DNA of 8,878 nt from NCBI GenBank assembly GCA_964509505.1, contig CAZDYP010000193.1, positions 1-8,878 on the forward strand, written 5' to 3'. Positions 1 through 7,030 of this stretch are shown here, one piece after another. How positions within the stretch are numbered: the stretch's first letter is position 1; the number at the start of each line of letters is the position of its first letter. The position numbers and the translations under genes are program-made. A model generated the notes under the pieces. That model had not been told where the DNA came from. It worked only from the letters and a program-made list of their open reading frames with translations, and ran no database searches. This stretch comes from CAZDYP01 sp964509505 (GTDB lineage: Bacteria > Chloroflexota > Anaerolineae > JACRMK01).

Positions 1-2
1 CG

Positions 3-92
3 TATCGTAAGAGCAAAACACCCAAAGCCGCGCTCGATGCGGCGGCGAAGGAAATCAATTTGTTGTTGGGCTACTCTGCGACTGCGTGGTGA
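3..92 (+). CDS. C-terminal end of a probable ABC solute-binding protein (5'-partial)
   Basis: The frame is open from the window edge and ends at TGA 90-92, giving a 29-residue tail. It contains KTPKAALDAAAKEINLLLG, an alanine- and lysine-rich amphipathic helix. This resembles the extreme C-terminus of extracellular sugar-binding proteins of ABC importers, which often end in a KTPeeALdeAakeINalL-like helix. The rest of the gene lies upstream, so the assignment rests on this helix alone. It ends 56 bases before the next start, on the same strand. No convincing hairpin terminator lies in that gap, so read-through into the receptor gene is possible. Any other protein with an Ala-rich terminal helix would look similar. 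Confidence 0.5.
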   Translation, partial: YRKSKTPKAALDAAAKEINLLLGYSATAW

Positions 93-133
93 TATAAGAG
101 CCGTAAGGTTGTTAGAACCCCCACGAGTCTGTC

Positions 134-140
134 AGGAGAG
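134..140 (+). promoter_or_regulatory. Shine-Dalgarno site of the Cache-HAMP receptor gene
   Basis: AGGAGAG lies here, with its AGGAG core ten bases before the ATG at 149-151. It is the only strong ribosome binding site directly ahead of a gene start in the window, and it fixes the start of the receptor. I could not assign a -10/-35 promoter in the 56-base gap. Confidence 0.75.
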
Positions 141-148
141 AGGCTTTC

Positions 149-1822
149 ATGCGTAGGCTCACGGATTGGGCGCGAAAGTTGGTTGCGTCGAATTTGCTCA
201 GGCGCTTGGTGCTGACGTTAATCTTTCTTTCGCTGGTGCCGTTGTTTCTCATCTCATATTTTGCCATAGATAATTTTCAAAAGGCGCGCGACGACGTGTT
301 GCAACGCAGCATCCAAGACCTCGATCGTCGTTCCTTCGAGGGCTTGAATGCGCGCGCGGTGACGTTGGCGCAAGCCGCGGCCGCATTCTTGCGCGAGCGC
401 GAAAACGATTTGCAAGTGCTGGCCGCGTTGCCGCGCACCTTTGAAGCCTACGAAGCGTTTGCGCGCTCCACGCAAGGACACCTCTGGATGGTGGTCGAAG
501 GCACAGGCAAGACGCGCCAGCAAGGCGTTGAGCAACGTTTCACACTGCCGTTGTATCGTGAAGTGACGTTCATCGCCCTGACAGGACAAGAGCAAGTCAA
601 AATCGTCAACGCGTGCGACGATTATCCCCTCCAGTGCCGCGTCACACCAACCTCCACCCTGTCGAATGTGCAGAATCCCGCGAACACGCTCTTCAAAAGC
701 GAAACGTATTTTGCGGATGCGCTCAAATTGAAGCAAGGTGAAATCTATGTTGGGCGCGTGATCGGTTTCTTCAATCCACAAGAAGCGGCTTATGCGGGCG
801 CGCAAAATCGCGGCGGCGAGCCGTATCGGGGTGTGTTGCGGTTTGCCACACCTGTCTTTGAGGGCGGGCAAAAAATCGGCGTCGTCGCGCTGGCGGTCGA
901 ATGGTTGCATTTCATGGAACTGACCGCGCACGTCGCGCCCGCCAATCCCAACTATCAAGCCGAAATTGATCCGCGCCTCGCCGACTTCGCGTACGTTGTT
1001 GACCCTGAGGGCTGGGCCATCAGCCACCCACGTCACTTCAACATCTTTGGTGTGGACGACAAAGGTCAAGCAGTGCCATCCATCAACGAGAAAGACAAAG
1101 ACGATCTCTTTCGTCCGGGCAACTTGTCACAAATGGGCTTCCTCTCACCGATGTTCCCGACATTGGTCAAAAAGAATCAAGCGGGCGAGGCGCTCAACGG
1201 CGCGCACCTCGTCGAAAAAGTGCAGGGGCGTGACCGCGCGCTGGTCTTCGCTACCATTCCCTATTTCACAGGATCATACAATACCCAAGCAGGCTTTGGC
1301 GTCGTCGTCCTTAGCACAGACGGCGAGCGTTTCCATAAAGACACCGAAGTGTTGAGCAAGCGCTTTGAGAACACGATTTCGTCGGTCAATGATACGGTGA
1401 CGATCCTCACGGTCATCACGTTGGCGTTAGCGTTGCTGCTGGCCATTGTATTGGCCAGCAACGTCGCGTTTCCCATTTTGCGCCTCACCGACTCCGCGCA
1501 CGAGATTGAGGGCGGGCGTTGGGAGCAGGCGAACATAGACGATATCAGCAACACTAAAGGCGGCGATGAAGTTTCACGACTCGCGCGCGTGTTCGCTTCG
1601 ATGGCAAAAGAAATTCGCGCCCGCGAAGCGCAATTGCGCGCGCAAGTGCAAGAATTGAAAATCGTCATTGACGAAGTAAAGCGGCAAAAGCAAGTCAGCG
1701 AAATCGTGGACACCGACTTCTTCCAAGACCTTACCAGCAAAGCGAAATCGTTGCGCCAGAAGCGGCGCGGCGTATCTGCGAGCGATGCGCCCACTGCCAG
1801 TGACGCGACGCCTGCCGATTAA
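149..1822 (+). CDS. Cache-HAMP transmembrane receptor without output domain
   Basis: This 557-residue inner-membrane receptor has a short basic N-terminus, TM1 at about residues 20-40, a large extracytoplasmic region (about 41-413) and TM2 at about 416-437. A HAMP domain follows (about 437-492), with P442 and the conserved GGDEVSRLARVFASM segment (471-485). A charged coiled coil (about 490-515) leads to a basic tail with VDTDFFQDL (520-528). The extracytoplasmic part looks like a double Cache ligand-binding domain. The evidence is RFATPVF at 231-237, a GVVALAVEW strand, and YVVDPEGWAISHP from 282. C156 and C163 could form a disulfide. After HAMP there is no kinase, GGDEF, methyl-accepting or cyclase domain, so output must pass through a partner. 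The soluble cyclase at 7128 is the obvious local candidate (inference). From memory, HAMP proteins with this type of tail recur in Chloroflexota. The ligand cannot be predicted. The start is fixed by AGGAG at 134-138. Confidence 0.85.
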   Translation: MRRLTDWARKLVASNLLRRLVLTLIFLSLVPLFLISYFAIDNFQKARDDVLQRSIQDLDRRSFEGLNARAVTLAQAAAAFLRERENDLQVLAALPRTFEAYEAFARSTQGHLWMVVEGTGKTRQQGVEQRFTLPLYREVTFIALTGQEQVKIVNACDDYPLQCRVTPTSTLSNVQNPANTLFKSETYFADALKLKQGEIYVGRVIGFFNPQEAAYAGAQNRGGEPYRGVLRFATPVFEGGQKIGVVALAVEWLHFMELTAHVAPANPNYQAEIDPRLADFAYVVDPEGWAISHPRHFNIFGVDDKGQAVPSINEKDKDDLFRPGNLSQMGFLSPMFPTLVKKNQAGEALNGAHLVEKVQGRDRALVFATIPYFTGSYNTQAGFGVVVLSTDGERFHKDTEVLSKRFENTISSVNDTVTILTVITLALALLLAIVLASNVAFPILRLTDSAHEIEGGRWEQANIDDISNTKGGDEVSRLARVFASMAKEIRAREAQLRAQVQELKIVIDEVKRQKQVSEIVDTDFFQDLTSKAKSLRQKRRGVSASDAPTASDATPAD

Positions 1823-1878
1823 ATTATGAATTGCCAATTACTCATTACTCATTAGTCATTACTCATCACTTTTTACTC
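1823..1878 (+). repeat. Heptamer tandem array, consensus ATTACTC, 8 units
   Basis: From the base after the receptor stop codon, the sequence divides into eight 7-base units with no remainder: ATTATGA, ATTGCCA, ATTACTC, ATTACTC, ATTAGTC, ATTACTC, ATCACTT, TTTACTC. Only CTC separates the array from the ATG at 1882. The central four units are nearly perfect and the outer ones have decayed. The array fills the whole intergenic gap and leaves no room for a Shine-Dalgarno. It resembles in style the short tandemly repeated heptamers known from cyanobacterial intergenic DNA. I know of no function. Confidence 0.85.
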
Positions 1879-1881
1879 CTC

Positions 1882-4800
1882 ATGTCCACCCGCTTAACCC
1901 GTCTCTTTGCGATTCGTCCCGGCGATGAGACGAAAACGCTTTTACTGTTCAGTTTGCATTTCGTGTTCTACGTCGGTTTGCGTTGGGGCGAGAACGCCAG
2001 CGAAACGCTCTTCATCAACGCGTGGGGCGCAGATGCGCTGTCGGGCATCTTCATCGCCAACGCCGTCTTGAGCTTTGCGATGGCGCTCGTCTTCACAGCG
2101 CTCGCCGACCGCCTGAGCAACGCGCGGTTACTGGCGGGCATGACAGGCGTGATGATCGTGTGGCTCGCGTCGGTGTGGTGGTTGTTTAGTGTCGCAGGCG
2201 GCGCAAACGGTCCCGTGTATCCGTATTTCTACCTCGTCTATACGGCGTTTGGCGAAGCGGCAACGCTCAACATCATCAACTACATCAACGACTTCTACGA
2301 TACGCGCACCGCCAAGCAAGCCTTGCCCTTGATGTTGTCGGGCGCGTTGGCAGGCAGCACCTTCGCAGGTTTCACCGCGCCGTTGCTCAACACGACGATT
2401 GGGTTGTGGAACGTGCCGTTGGCGTGGATGGCATGCTTGTTCATCGTGATTGGCTTGTTGTATGTGTGCCGTCGCAAGCTGGTGACCATCTCGGCATTGG
2501 CTGCGCAAGCGACGAAGGGCGCGCAGCGCACATCGCGCACGACAATGAAGAGTGATGAGGGGATGCTCGCCAATCTGCGCGCCGGTCTGACGTTCGTGCG
2601 TGAATCGAGCTTCTTGCGCTGGCTCGCGCTCGTCACCTTCACAGGCACGCTGCTCGTCCGCTTCCTCACCTTCCAAGCCAACGTCGTCTTCGCAGAACAA
2701 TTCAGAGGCGACCCGACGAGTCTCTCAAATTTTTATGGCATCGTGAGTGGCGCGGCGAATGTCGTCGGCTTGCTCATTCAATCGTTGTTACTGGGACGCT
2801 TGGTCACACGCTTCGGCGTCGGCGCGCTGAACATGATGTTCCCCTCACTCACCTTGCTGGCTGTGGGCGCGTTAAACGTCACGCCGACGTTAGCCACGGC
2901 GATCTGCGGGCGCATTGACCACACGATGCTCAAGCAGGTCTTACGCAACCCACTCGACGCCATGTTGTTGAACGGCGTGCCAATCAAAATCAAAGGGCGC
3001 GCGCGCGGCTTCCTCAAACTCGTCGCGCCCATCGGCACATTGACGGCAGGGATGTTGTTGACCGTCGTGCAACAAGACAGCGCACCGGCTTGGGCGTTGA
3101 GCGTGCTGGCGCTCGCGCTCGCGGTGTTCTACGTCGTCGCCTCGCTGAGCGTGAACCGTGAATACACACGCTCGCTGACGACGCTCTTGGCAGAAGACGC
3201 CTTCAACATTTTTCGCGCCAATCAAGACAGCGACCAATCGGCTTTCGAGCGTCCTGATCCTGAGACATTGGCGCAGTTACAGAAGCGGATGCGCGAAAGC
3301 GAAAGCGATGAGATGGCCGTGTTCATGGCGGAGATGGTCTATGAAATTCAAGGGCGCGACGCATTACCGCATTTGCAAGAGCTATATCGCTTGCGGGGAC
3401 CGAAAGTGCGCGCGAGTTTGGTGCAACGGCTCGGCGACGAAGGTCTCATCAATCCGCTCGTGCGACGTTTAGGTTTAGCGGCCGCTGAAGAACCAGAAGC
3501 CATCGTGCGACAAGCAGCGGCGCAAGCGCTAGCGCGCACACCGCTGGTCGAACATGACAGTCAGACACTGGGCGCGTGCGTGAAGTTGTTGAACGACTCT
3601 GAAGAAACGATTCAAGCCATCGTCATTCCGACGTTGTTGGCAGCCGGACAAGCCAACTACATTGCGCCCGCGCAACACAAATTGGCGCAGTGGCTCGACC
3701 CTCACAGCGACGAGCAGCGCCGCCGGTTGGGTTTGCGTGTGTTGAGTAAGACAGGCGATGCGCGCTTGTTGGAACGTCTCTCGGAATATCTTGCTGACCC
3801 AACGCCCAGCGTGCGCCGCGAATCCGCCGAGTTGTTGGGCGAATTGATGACGCGCACGAAAGATGTGACAATTCAGCAACAAGGCATTGATCTACTACGC
3901 ACCCTCTTGCATGACCACGACGAGGGCGTGCGCCTGGCCGCCATCAACAGCATCGGTTCCTTAAACAGCGTCGAGGCAAACCTCGCACTGCTAACCGCCT
4001 TGAGCGACCCGAGTTTCACGGTGCGCCGTCAGGTGTGCGCGGTCATCGAGCCTAATATCAAAACCGAGCTCGAACAGACAATGGACGGCGACGAACCCTA
4101 CAGCGTAGAGTGCGCGGCGTTTTTGCTGGCGCGGACGGGCCACCCACGCGCGCGGCGACGGGTGCTGGACTTGATGGAAAATTTGCTGTGCGAAACCTAC
4201 ACGACGCAAGCGCAACGTCTGCCGTTTGAAGAACTTGACGCGACGAGTGTGCGCGTCTTGAAAACAACGCTGCAAGAGTTGGCGATAGTTTCACTCGACC
4301 GTTTCTTCTGGTTGTTGAGCGCGTTGAGCAATGAGGCGGACGCCCAGGCCGTGTTGCGTTCGCTGCGCAGCGACGATCCGCAGACGCGCGCGAACGCCCT
4401 CGAAAGTTTGGAGACGATGACCACACCTCAGCTGGCGAAGTTAGTCGCGCCGTTTTACGACGGCACAGCGTTGCCTGACTTGGTGACCATTGGACAAGAG
4501 TATTTTGCGTTCGGCTTGCCCACCCGGCGCGACGTGCTATATCAAGCGTGGTCTGAGCTGGGCGCCCTGAGCGCGGACGACGAGGCGCCTGCGGATGACG
4601 GCACTCGCGCCTTAGATAAAAACGATTGGATGGCGGCGGCGGCGATACACGTCATCGCCGACGCCGCGCCACAATCATTCGGTCAGAATGGATATCCAAC
4701 GCAGGAGGAGGTGAACGCGGCTTTGCAGAGGACGATGAACACAGGCACGCCGCTGGCGCGCGAAACAGCGCGGCGCGTGCAACACCAATTGCATCCATCC

Positions 4801-5325
4801 GAGCCAGCTGCTGCAAAGGGGCAGACTATGTTGACTACGATTGAAAAAGTCATATTTCTCAAAGAGGTGCCTTTTTTCCAAAGCATGAGCATTGACCAAT
4901 TGCGCGTATTGGCAAGCATCAGCGAAGAGCAGTTTTGCCATGAGAACGAAACGGTATTCAAAGAAGGCGCGTATGGCGACGCGTTGTACGTCATCGTGAA
5001 CGGTGAGATCGCGATTCAACGGCAAGTGAAACGCGGCAATCGCACGTCGGTCACACGCCTGGCGGCGCTGGGGCCGCGCGAATACTTCGCAGAGATGTCT
5101 ATCTTCGACAATGAATCGTATTCCGCCGATGCGGTTGCCATCAAACCGACCGAGCTGTTGCTCATTCGTCAAGCGCCCTTGGTAGCTTTAATCAAGCATC
5201 AACCTGAACTTGCGCTCAGCCTACTAAAGGTGTTAAGCTTGCGGTTGCGTCGCGCCAACGAACAGCTGGCCGAAAAGACGCAAGCGAAGCCTAAGCAGTT
5301 GATAGATTTGTACGACAAATTTTAA
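1882..5325 (+). CDS. NTT/MFS-like transporter fused to HEAT repeats and a C-terminal CNB domain
   Basis: This is a 1147-residue membrane protein. Residues 1 to about 425 carry roughly twelve hydrophobic segments. They begin LFAIRPGDETKTLLLF, which resembles bacterial and organellar ATP/ADP (NTT) transporters, a distant MFS branch. Residues about 455-965 are helical repeats of HEAT type, with D/P then V-R signatures near 542-543, 639-645, 680-684 and 709-715. A short linker (HPSEPAAAKGQ) leads to a CNB fold from about 983 to the end: FFQSMS, GAYGDALYVIVNGEIAI, then FAEMSIF (1069-1075) and SYSADAVA (1079-1086). From memory, NTT-HEAT fusions with or without a cNMP domain are known in free-living bacteria; their transport substrates are unclear. 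The phosphate-binding cassette is atypical: A1070 replaces the usual Gly and Y1080 sits where Arg is expected. The frame is open back to TTG 1831, but that would translate the heptamer array, so I chose ATG 1882, where family-like sequence starts. No Shine-Dalgarno precedes it. Confidence 0.82.
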   Translation: MSTRLTRLFAIRPGDETKTLLLFSLHFVFYVGLRWGENASETLFINAWGADALSGIFIANAVLSFAMALVFTALADRLSNARLLAGMTGVMIVWLASVWWLFSVAGGANGPVYPYFYLVYTAFGEAATLNIINYINDFYDTRTAKQALPLMLSGALAGSTFAGFTAPLLNTTIGLWNVPLAWMACLFIVIGLLYVCRRKLVTISALAAQATKGAQRTSRTTMKSDEGMLANLRAGLTFVRESSFLRWLALVTFTGTLLVRFLTFQANVVFAEQFRGDPTSLSNFYGIVSGAANVVGLLIQSLLLGRLVTRFGVGALNMMFPSLTLLAVGALNVTPTLATAICGRIDHTMLKQVLRNPLDAMLLNGVPIKIKGRARGFLKLVAPIGTLTAGMLLTVVQQDSAPAWALSVLALALAVFYVVASLSVNREYTRSLTTLLAEDAFNIFRANQDSDQSAFERPDPETLAQLQKRMRESESDEMAVFMAEMVYEIQGRDALPHLQELYRLRGPKVRASLVQRLGDEGLINPLVRRLGLAAAEEPEAIVRQAAAQALARTPLVEHDSQTLGACVKLLNDSEETIQAIVIPTLLAAGQANYIAPAQHKLAQWLDPHSDEQRRRLGLRVLSKTGDARLLERLSEYLADPTPSVRRESAELLGELMTRTKDVTIQQQGIDLLRTLLHDHDEGVRLAAINSIGSLNSVEANLALLTALSDPSFTVRRQVCAVIEPNIKTELEQTMDGDEPYSVECAAFLLARTGHPRARRRVLDLMENLLCETYTTQAQRLPFEELDATSVRVLKTTLQELAIVSLDRFFWLLSALSNEADAQAVLRSLRSDDPQTRANALESLETMTTPQLAKLVAPFYDGTALPDLVTIGQEYFAFGLPTRRDVLYQAWSELGALSADDEAPADDGTRALDKNDWMAAAAIHVIADAAPQSFGQNGYPTQEEVNAALQRTMNTGTPLARETARRVQHQLHPSEPAAAKGQTMLTTIEKVIFLKEVPFFQSMSIDQLRVLASISEEQFCHENETVFKEGAYGDALYVIVNGEIAIQRQVKRGNRTSVTRLAALGPREYFAEMSIFDNESYSADAVAIKPTELLLIRQAPLVALIKHQPELALSLLKVLSLRLRRANEQLAEKTQAKPKQLIDLYDKF
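4815..4830 (+). promoter_or_regulatory. Possible internal translation start for a free CNB domain
   Basis: AAAGGGG (4815-4821) lies six bases before an in-frame ATG (4828-4830) inside the transporter gene. That ATG falls in the linker, exactly where the CNB fold begins. Initiation here would give a soluble 165-residue CNB protein ending at 5325. The motif is only a moderate match to a Shine-Dalgarno, and the same bases encode the linker, so chance is a real alternative. An AGGAGGAGG run at 4703-4711 is stronger, but no in-frame start codon follows it at a workable distance. Confidence 0.2.
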
Positions 5326-5355
5326 ACCACCCAATGATCGTGTGAGTCTAGCGCC

Positions 5356-6435
5356 ATGTCGTCTCCCAAAAAACCTCTTCTCCCCGCCTCGCAAACGCTG
5401 ACTGCGAGCCTACGCGCTATTACGGACGATGACACCAACCGGCGCGTCGTGCGCGCCTCGCCGACGCGCTTGCGTTCGTTGCGTCCTTCGTCCACGTACA
5501 ATGAGTATCAAGTCATCATGCTCAATGAGCGTTATGCGCTGTACAATGTGCGTCTCAATCGCATGCTCAGCGCGCGGTCGGCGCATGTGGAGCTTGACCC
5601 GACGCCGTTCGTGCCCGATCAACGCGCACAAGCCTTACGCCCATTGACGAACCAACTCTTTGCCAAGAACGCGCATCTCTTCGACAGCAAGAAGGTGCGC
5701 TTGAAGTCTGATTTGACGTTGGAATCGTTGCAATTGAACAAACCGGTGCGCGTGCAGCCGACGAACTATGAGTTGAGCCTTTGCACCAACGAAATGGCGA
5801 GTCAAGAAATTTGGTCGCTGCGCACAGGGCAACGCGCCTTCGACGGCGTGTCGCTGATGGCGCACGACGGCGTATTGTACGATTTTAGCGATAGCCCTTG
5901 CTCAAACCACATTGGCGTCTCGACGCTCGCCATCACGTTGGATGCGTGTGTGGTCGTGCCCTTGCAGCCCGAACAATCTGCCTACAATGGCAATTTGCTG
6001 GTGCCGTCAGGCTCAGGGTCGGCGGATTGGACAGACTTCATGCAGACGGGCAAGACGTTGCAACAGCTGCTCACCTTGGCGGCGGAGCGTGAGCTCATCG
6101 AAGAATGCGGCTTACACGGTGTTAGCGACTTGCAGATGGCGACGCGCATCATCGGCTTTGCGCGCCTCGTCAATCGCGGCGGCAAGCCCGAATTTTTTGG
6201 TGTGTCGTTCCTGAGCGTGCTGTCGTCGGCGTTGCAAAGCTCAAAAGTCGAGCTGGTGCCGTTGGGCGATTTAGCCGGCGCGTTGCCCAAAGTAACGCCC
6301 ACACTGGCGCGGTTTCGCACAGGACAACAGCAGCGCGCCTCGTTGCAGCTGTATTTGAATATACAGTTTCTCGAAGATCACATCAATACCGCACCCGAGG
6401 CTTTCTTAGCGCTACGCAATCAACTTTTTGCCTGA
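5356..6435 (+). CDS. Nudix-like hydrolase with a long unassigned N-terminal region
   Basis: This 359-residue protein has no signal peptide or membrane segment and should be cytoplasmic. The second half of the Nudix box is intact: R245-E-L-I-E-E-C-G-L253 matches REUxEExGU, including the metal-binding glutamates. The first half is off-consensus: the Glu expected eight residues before R245 is Gln, and the nearest Gly is one residue out of register. A Nudix-like context follows (IIGFARLVNRGGKPEFFGVSFLS). Nudix enzymes cleave nucleoside diphosphates linked to another group; the substrate here is not predictable. Residues 1 to about 180 match no family I recognise; they contain an Arg/Ser-rich stretch (about 29-48) and the segment EYQVIMLNERYALYNVRLNRML. 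The gene starts 30 bases after the transporter stop, consistent with co-transcription. No Shine-Dalgarno precedes ATG 5356. A non-catalytic Nudix-fold nucleotide sensor is an alternative. Confidence 0.7.
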   Translation: MSSPKKPLLPASQTLTASLRAITDDDTNRRVVRASPTRLRSLRPSSTYNEYQVIMLNERYALYNVRLNRMLSARSAHVELDPTPFVPDQRAQALRPLTNQLFAKNAHLFDSKKVRLKSDLTLESLQLNKPVRVQPTNYELSLCTNEMASQEIWSLRTGQRAFDGVSLMAHDGVLYDFSDSPCSNHIGVSTLAITLDACVVVPLQPEQSAYNGNLLVPSGSGSADWTDFMQTGKTLQQLLTLAAERELIEECGLHGVSDLQMATRIIGFARLVNRGGKPEFFGVSFLSVLSSALQSSKVELVPLGDLAGALPKVTPTLARFRTGQQQRASLQLYLNIQFLEDHINTAPEAFLALRNQLFA

Positions 6436-6450
6436 ACACAACAGAAATCC

Positions 6451-6528
6451 AACACGAAAACACCAAGAAACCGCGAAGGCACAAAGGCTTGAAATATTTT
6501 TGATCGGTGATTGCGCAAGCTTCGTGTT
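6451..6528. repeat. Degenerate inverted repeat between the Nudix and winged-helix genes
   Basis: AACACGAA at 6451-6458 is the exact reverse complement of TTCGTGTT at 6521-6528. The left side also carries purine-rich echoes (ACACGAA, ACCAAGAA, CGCGAAGGCACAAAGG). The right side, read on the other strand, gives CGCAAAGAACACGAAG. The two sides look like decayed arms of one hairpin repeat with an A/T-rich centre near 6491-6502. The pairing is too short and too far apart for a classical terminator. It occupies most of the 119-base gap. Confidence 0.45.
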
Positions 6529-6554
6529 CTTTGCGTTGAATAAGTGAAGAGCCT

Positions 6555-6944
6555 ATGAGCCAAGACTCATCCCCCAATTTGAAAAACGAAGCCGACACAC
6601 ATCCGCCAACGACCACCGTGAGCATGACCGACATTTTGGGCTTGCCCGTCGGCTTGCGCCAGCTGCTCAATTGGATGGTCAAAACCGAGAGCGTGACGGT
6701 GCGGCAAGTGGCGGAGCAAGTTGGGCAAGACGAAAAGAGCGCGCACGAATTGTTATTGACGTTGGTGAAAAAGGGTTGGATTGTCGAGGTGAAGGCGCAA
6801 GGAGAGACACGCTATCGCGTGCAACTCAGCGCGCAACGCAAACGGTTGGTGCCGTCGTCACTGCTGGATGTGATTGATGGTCCCGCCAAACCGCGCGGCG
6901 TGAGTCGTCTCGATCCTTCGCCTCCCAACAAACACAAAAAATAA
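6555..6944 (+). CDS. Small winged-helix DNA-binding-like protein
   Basis: The product is 129 residues. A polar, low-complexity N-terminus (1-22) precedes a compact winged helix-turn-helix: helix 1 LPVGLRQLLNWMVKTES (30-46), helix 2 VRQVAEQVG (49-57), recognition-like helix DEKSAHELLLTLVKKGWI (59-76) and a wing VEVKAQGETRYRVQL (77-91). A basic tail (QRKRLVPSSLLDVI) and a Pro/Lys-rich end follow. The fold resembles MarR/DprA-type wHTH modules. No ligand-binding or second domain is present, so it is either a simple regulator or a protein-interaction module. From memory, similar small wHTH genes sit beside cyclases in Anaerolineae-like genomes. Only a weak GAAGAG (6546-6551) precedes the ATG. M24 (ATG at 6624) is an alternative start that would remove the disordered leader. 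An intrinsic terminator begins 26 bases after the stop. Confidence 0.75.
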   Translation: MSQDSSPNLKNEADTHPPTTTVSMTDILGLPVGLRQLLNWMVKTESVTVRQVAEQVGQDEKSAHELLLTLVKKGWIVEVKAQGETRYRVQLSAQRKRLVPSSLLDVIDGPAKPRGVSRLDPSPPNKHKK

Positions 6945-6970
6945 TCTTGAGGCGAATATGCTGCCAATGC

Positions 6971-7011
6971 AGGCGCGCATGACGAGGCACTCAGGTCATT
7001 GCGCGCTTTTT
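6971..7011 (+). terminator. Rho-independent terminator after the winged-helix gene
   Basis: GCGCGCATGAC (6973-6983) pairs with GTCAT-T-GCGCGC (6995-7006), giving eleven base pairs with one bulged T at 7000. The outer A-T and G-T pairs (6971-7008, 6972-7007) can extend the stem. The loop is eleven bases, and a run of five T (7007-7011) follows immediately. The site is just downstream of the stop at 6944 on the coding strand, a standard layout. It should end or attenuate the upstream transcript before the cyclase gene. Confidence 0.75.
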
Positions 7012-7030
7012 GATTGGCGCACTTCACGTG

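Noticed and set aside
60..98. Possible promoter for the receptor gene (TTGTTG ... TATAAG)
   Set aside because: The spacing between the boxes is about 24 bases or more, too long for a sigma-70-type promoter, and the -35 match lies in the upstream coding tail.
254..1069. Long open frame on the minus strand (271 codons) opposite the receptor
   Set aside because: It lies wholly inside the receptor gene, has no recognisable domain or ribosome binding site, and has a Arg/Gln/His-rich composition typical of an antisense shadow of codon bias.
1826..1855. Ten-codon ORF (ATG to TAG) inside the heptamer array
   Set aside because: It has no Shine-Dalgarno and is built from repeat units; it is mentioned as a possible coupling device but not called as a gene.
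1831..1881. N-terminal extension of the transporter from TTG at 1831
   Set aside because: It would translate the heptamer array into a repeat-derived peptide, has no ribosome binding site, and adds nothing family-like before MSTRLTRLFAIRPG. The ATG at 1882 is the better start.
2128..2700. Minus-strand open frame opposite the transporter membrane domain
   Set aside because: Its His/Arg/Gln/Cys-rich low-information sequence mirrors hydrophobic codons on the other strand; no domain is visible.
4703..4713. AGGAGGAGGTG as a ribosome binding site within the transporter gene
   Set aside because: The nearest in-frame GTG overlaps the motif and the next in-frame ATG is about 23 bases on, too far; the bases simply encode Glu-Glu-Val in the helical region.
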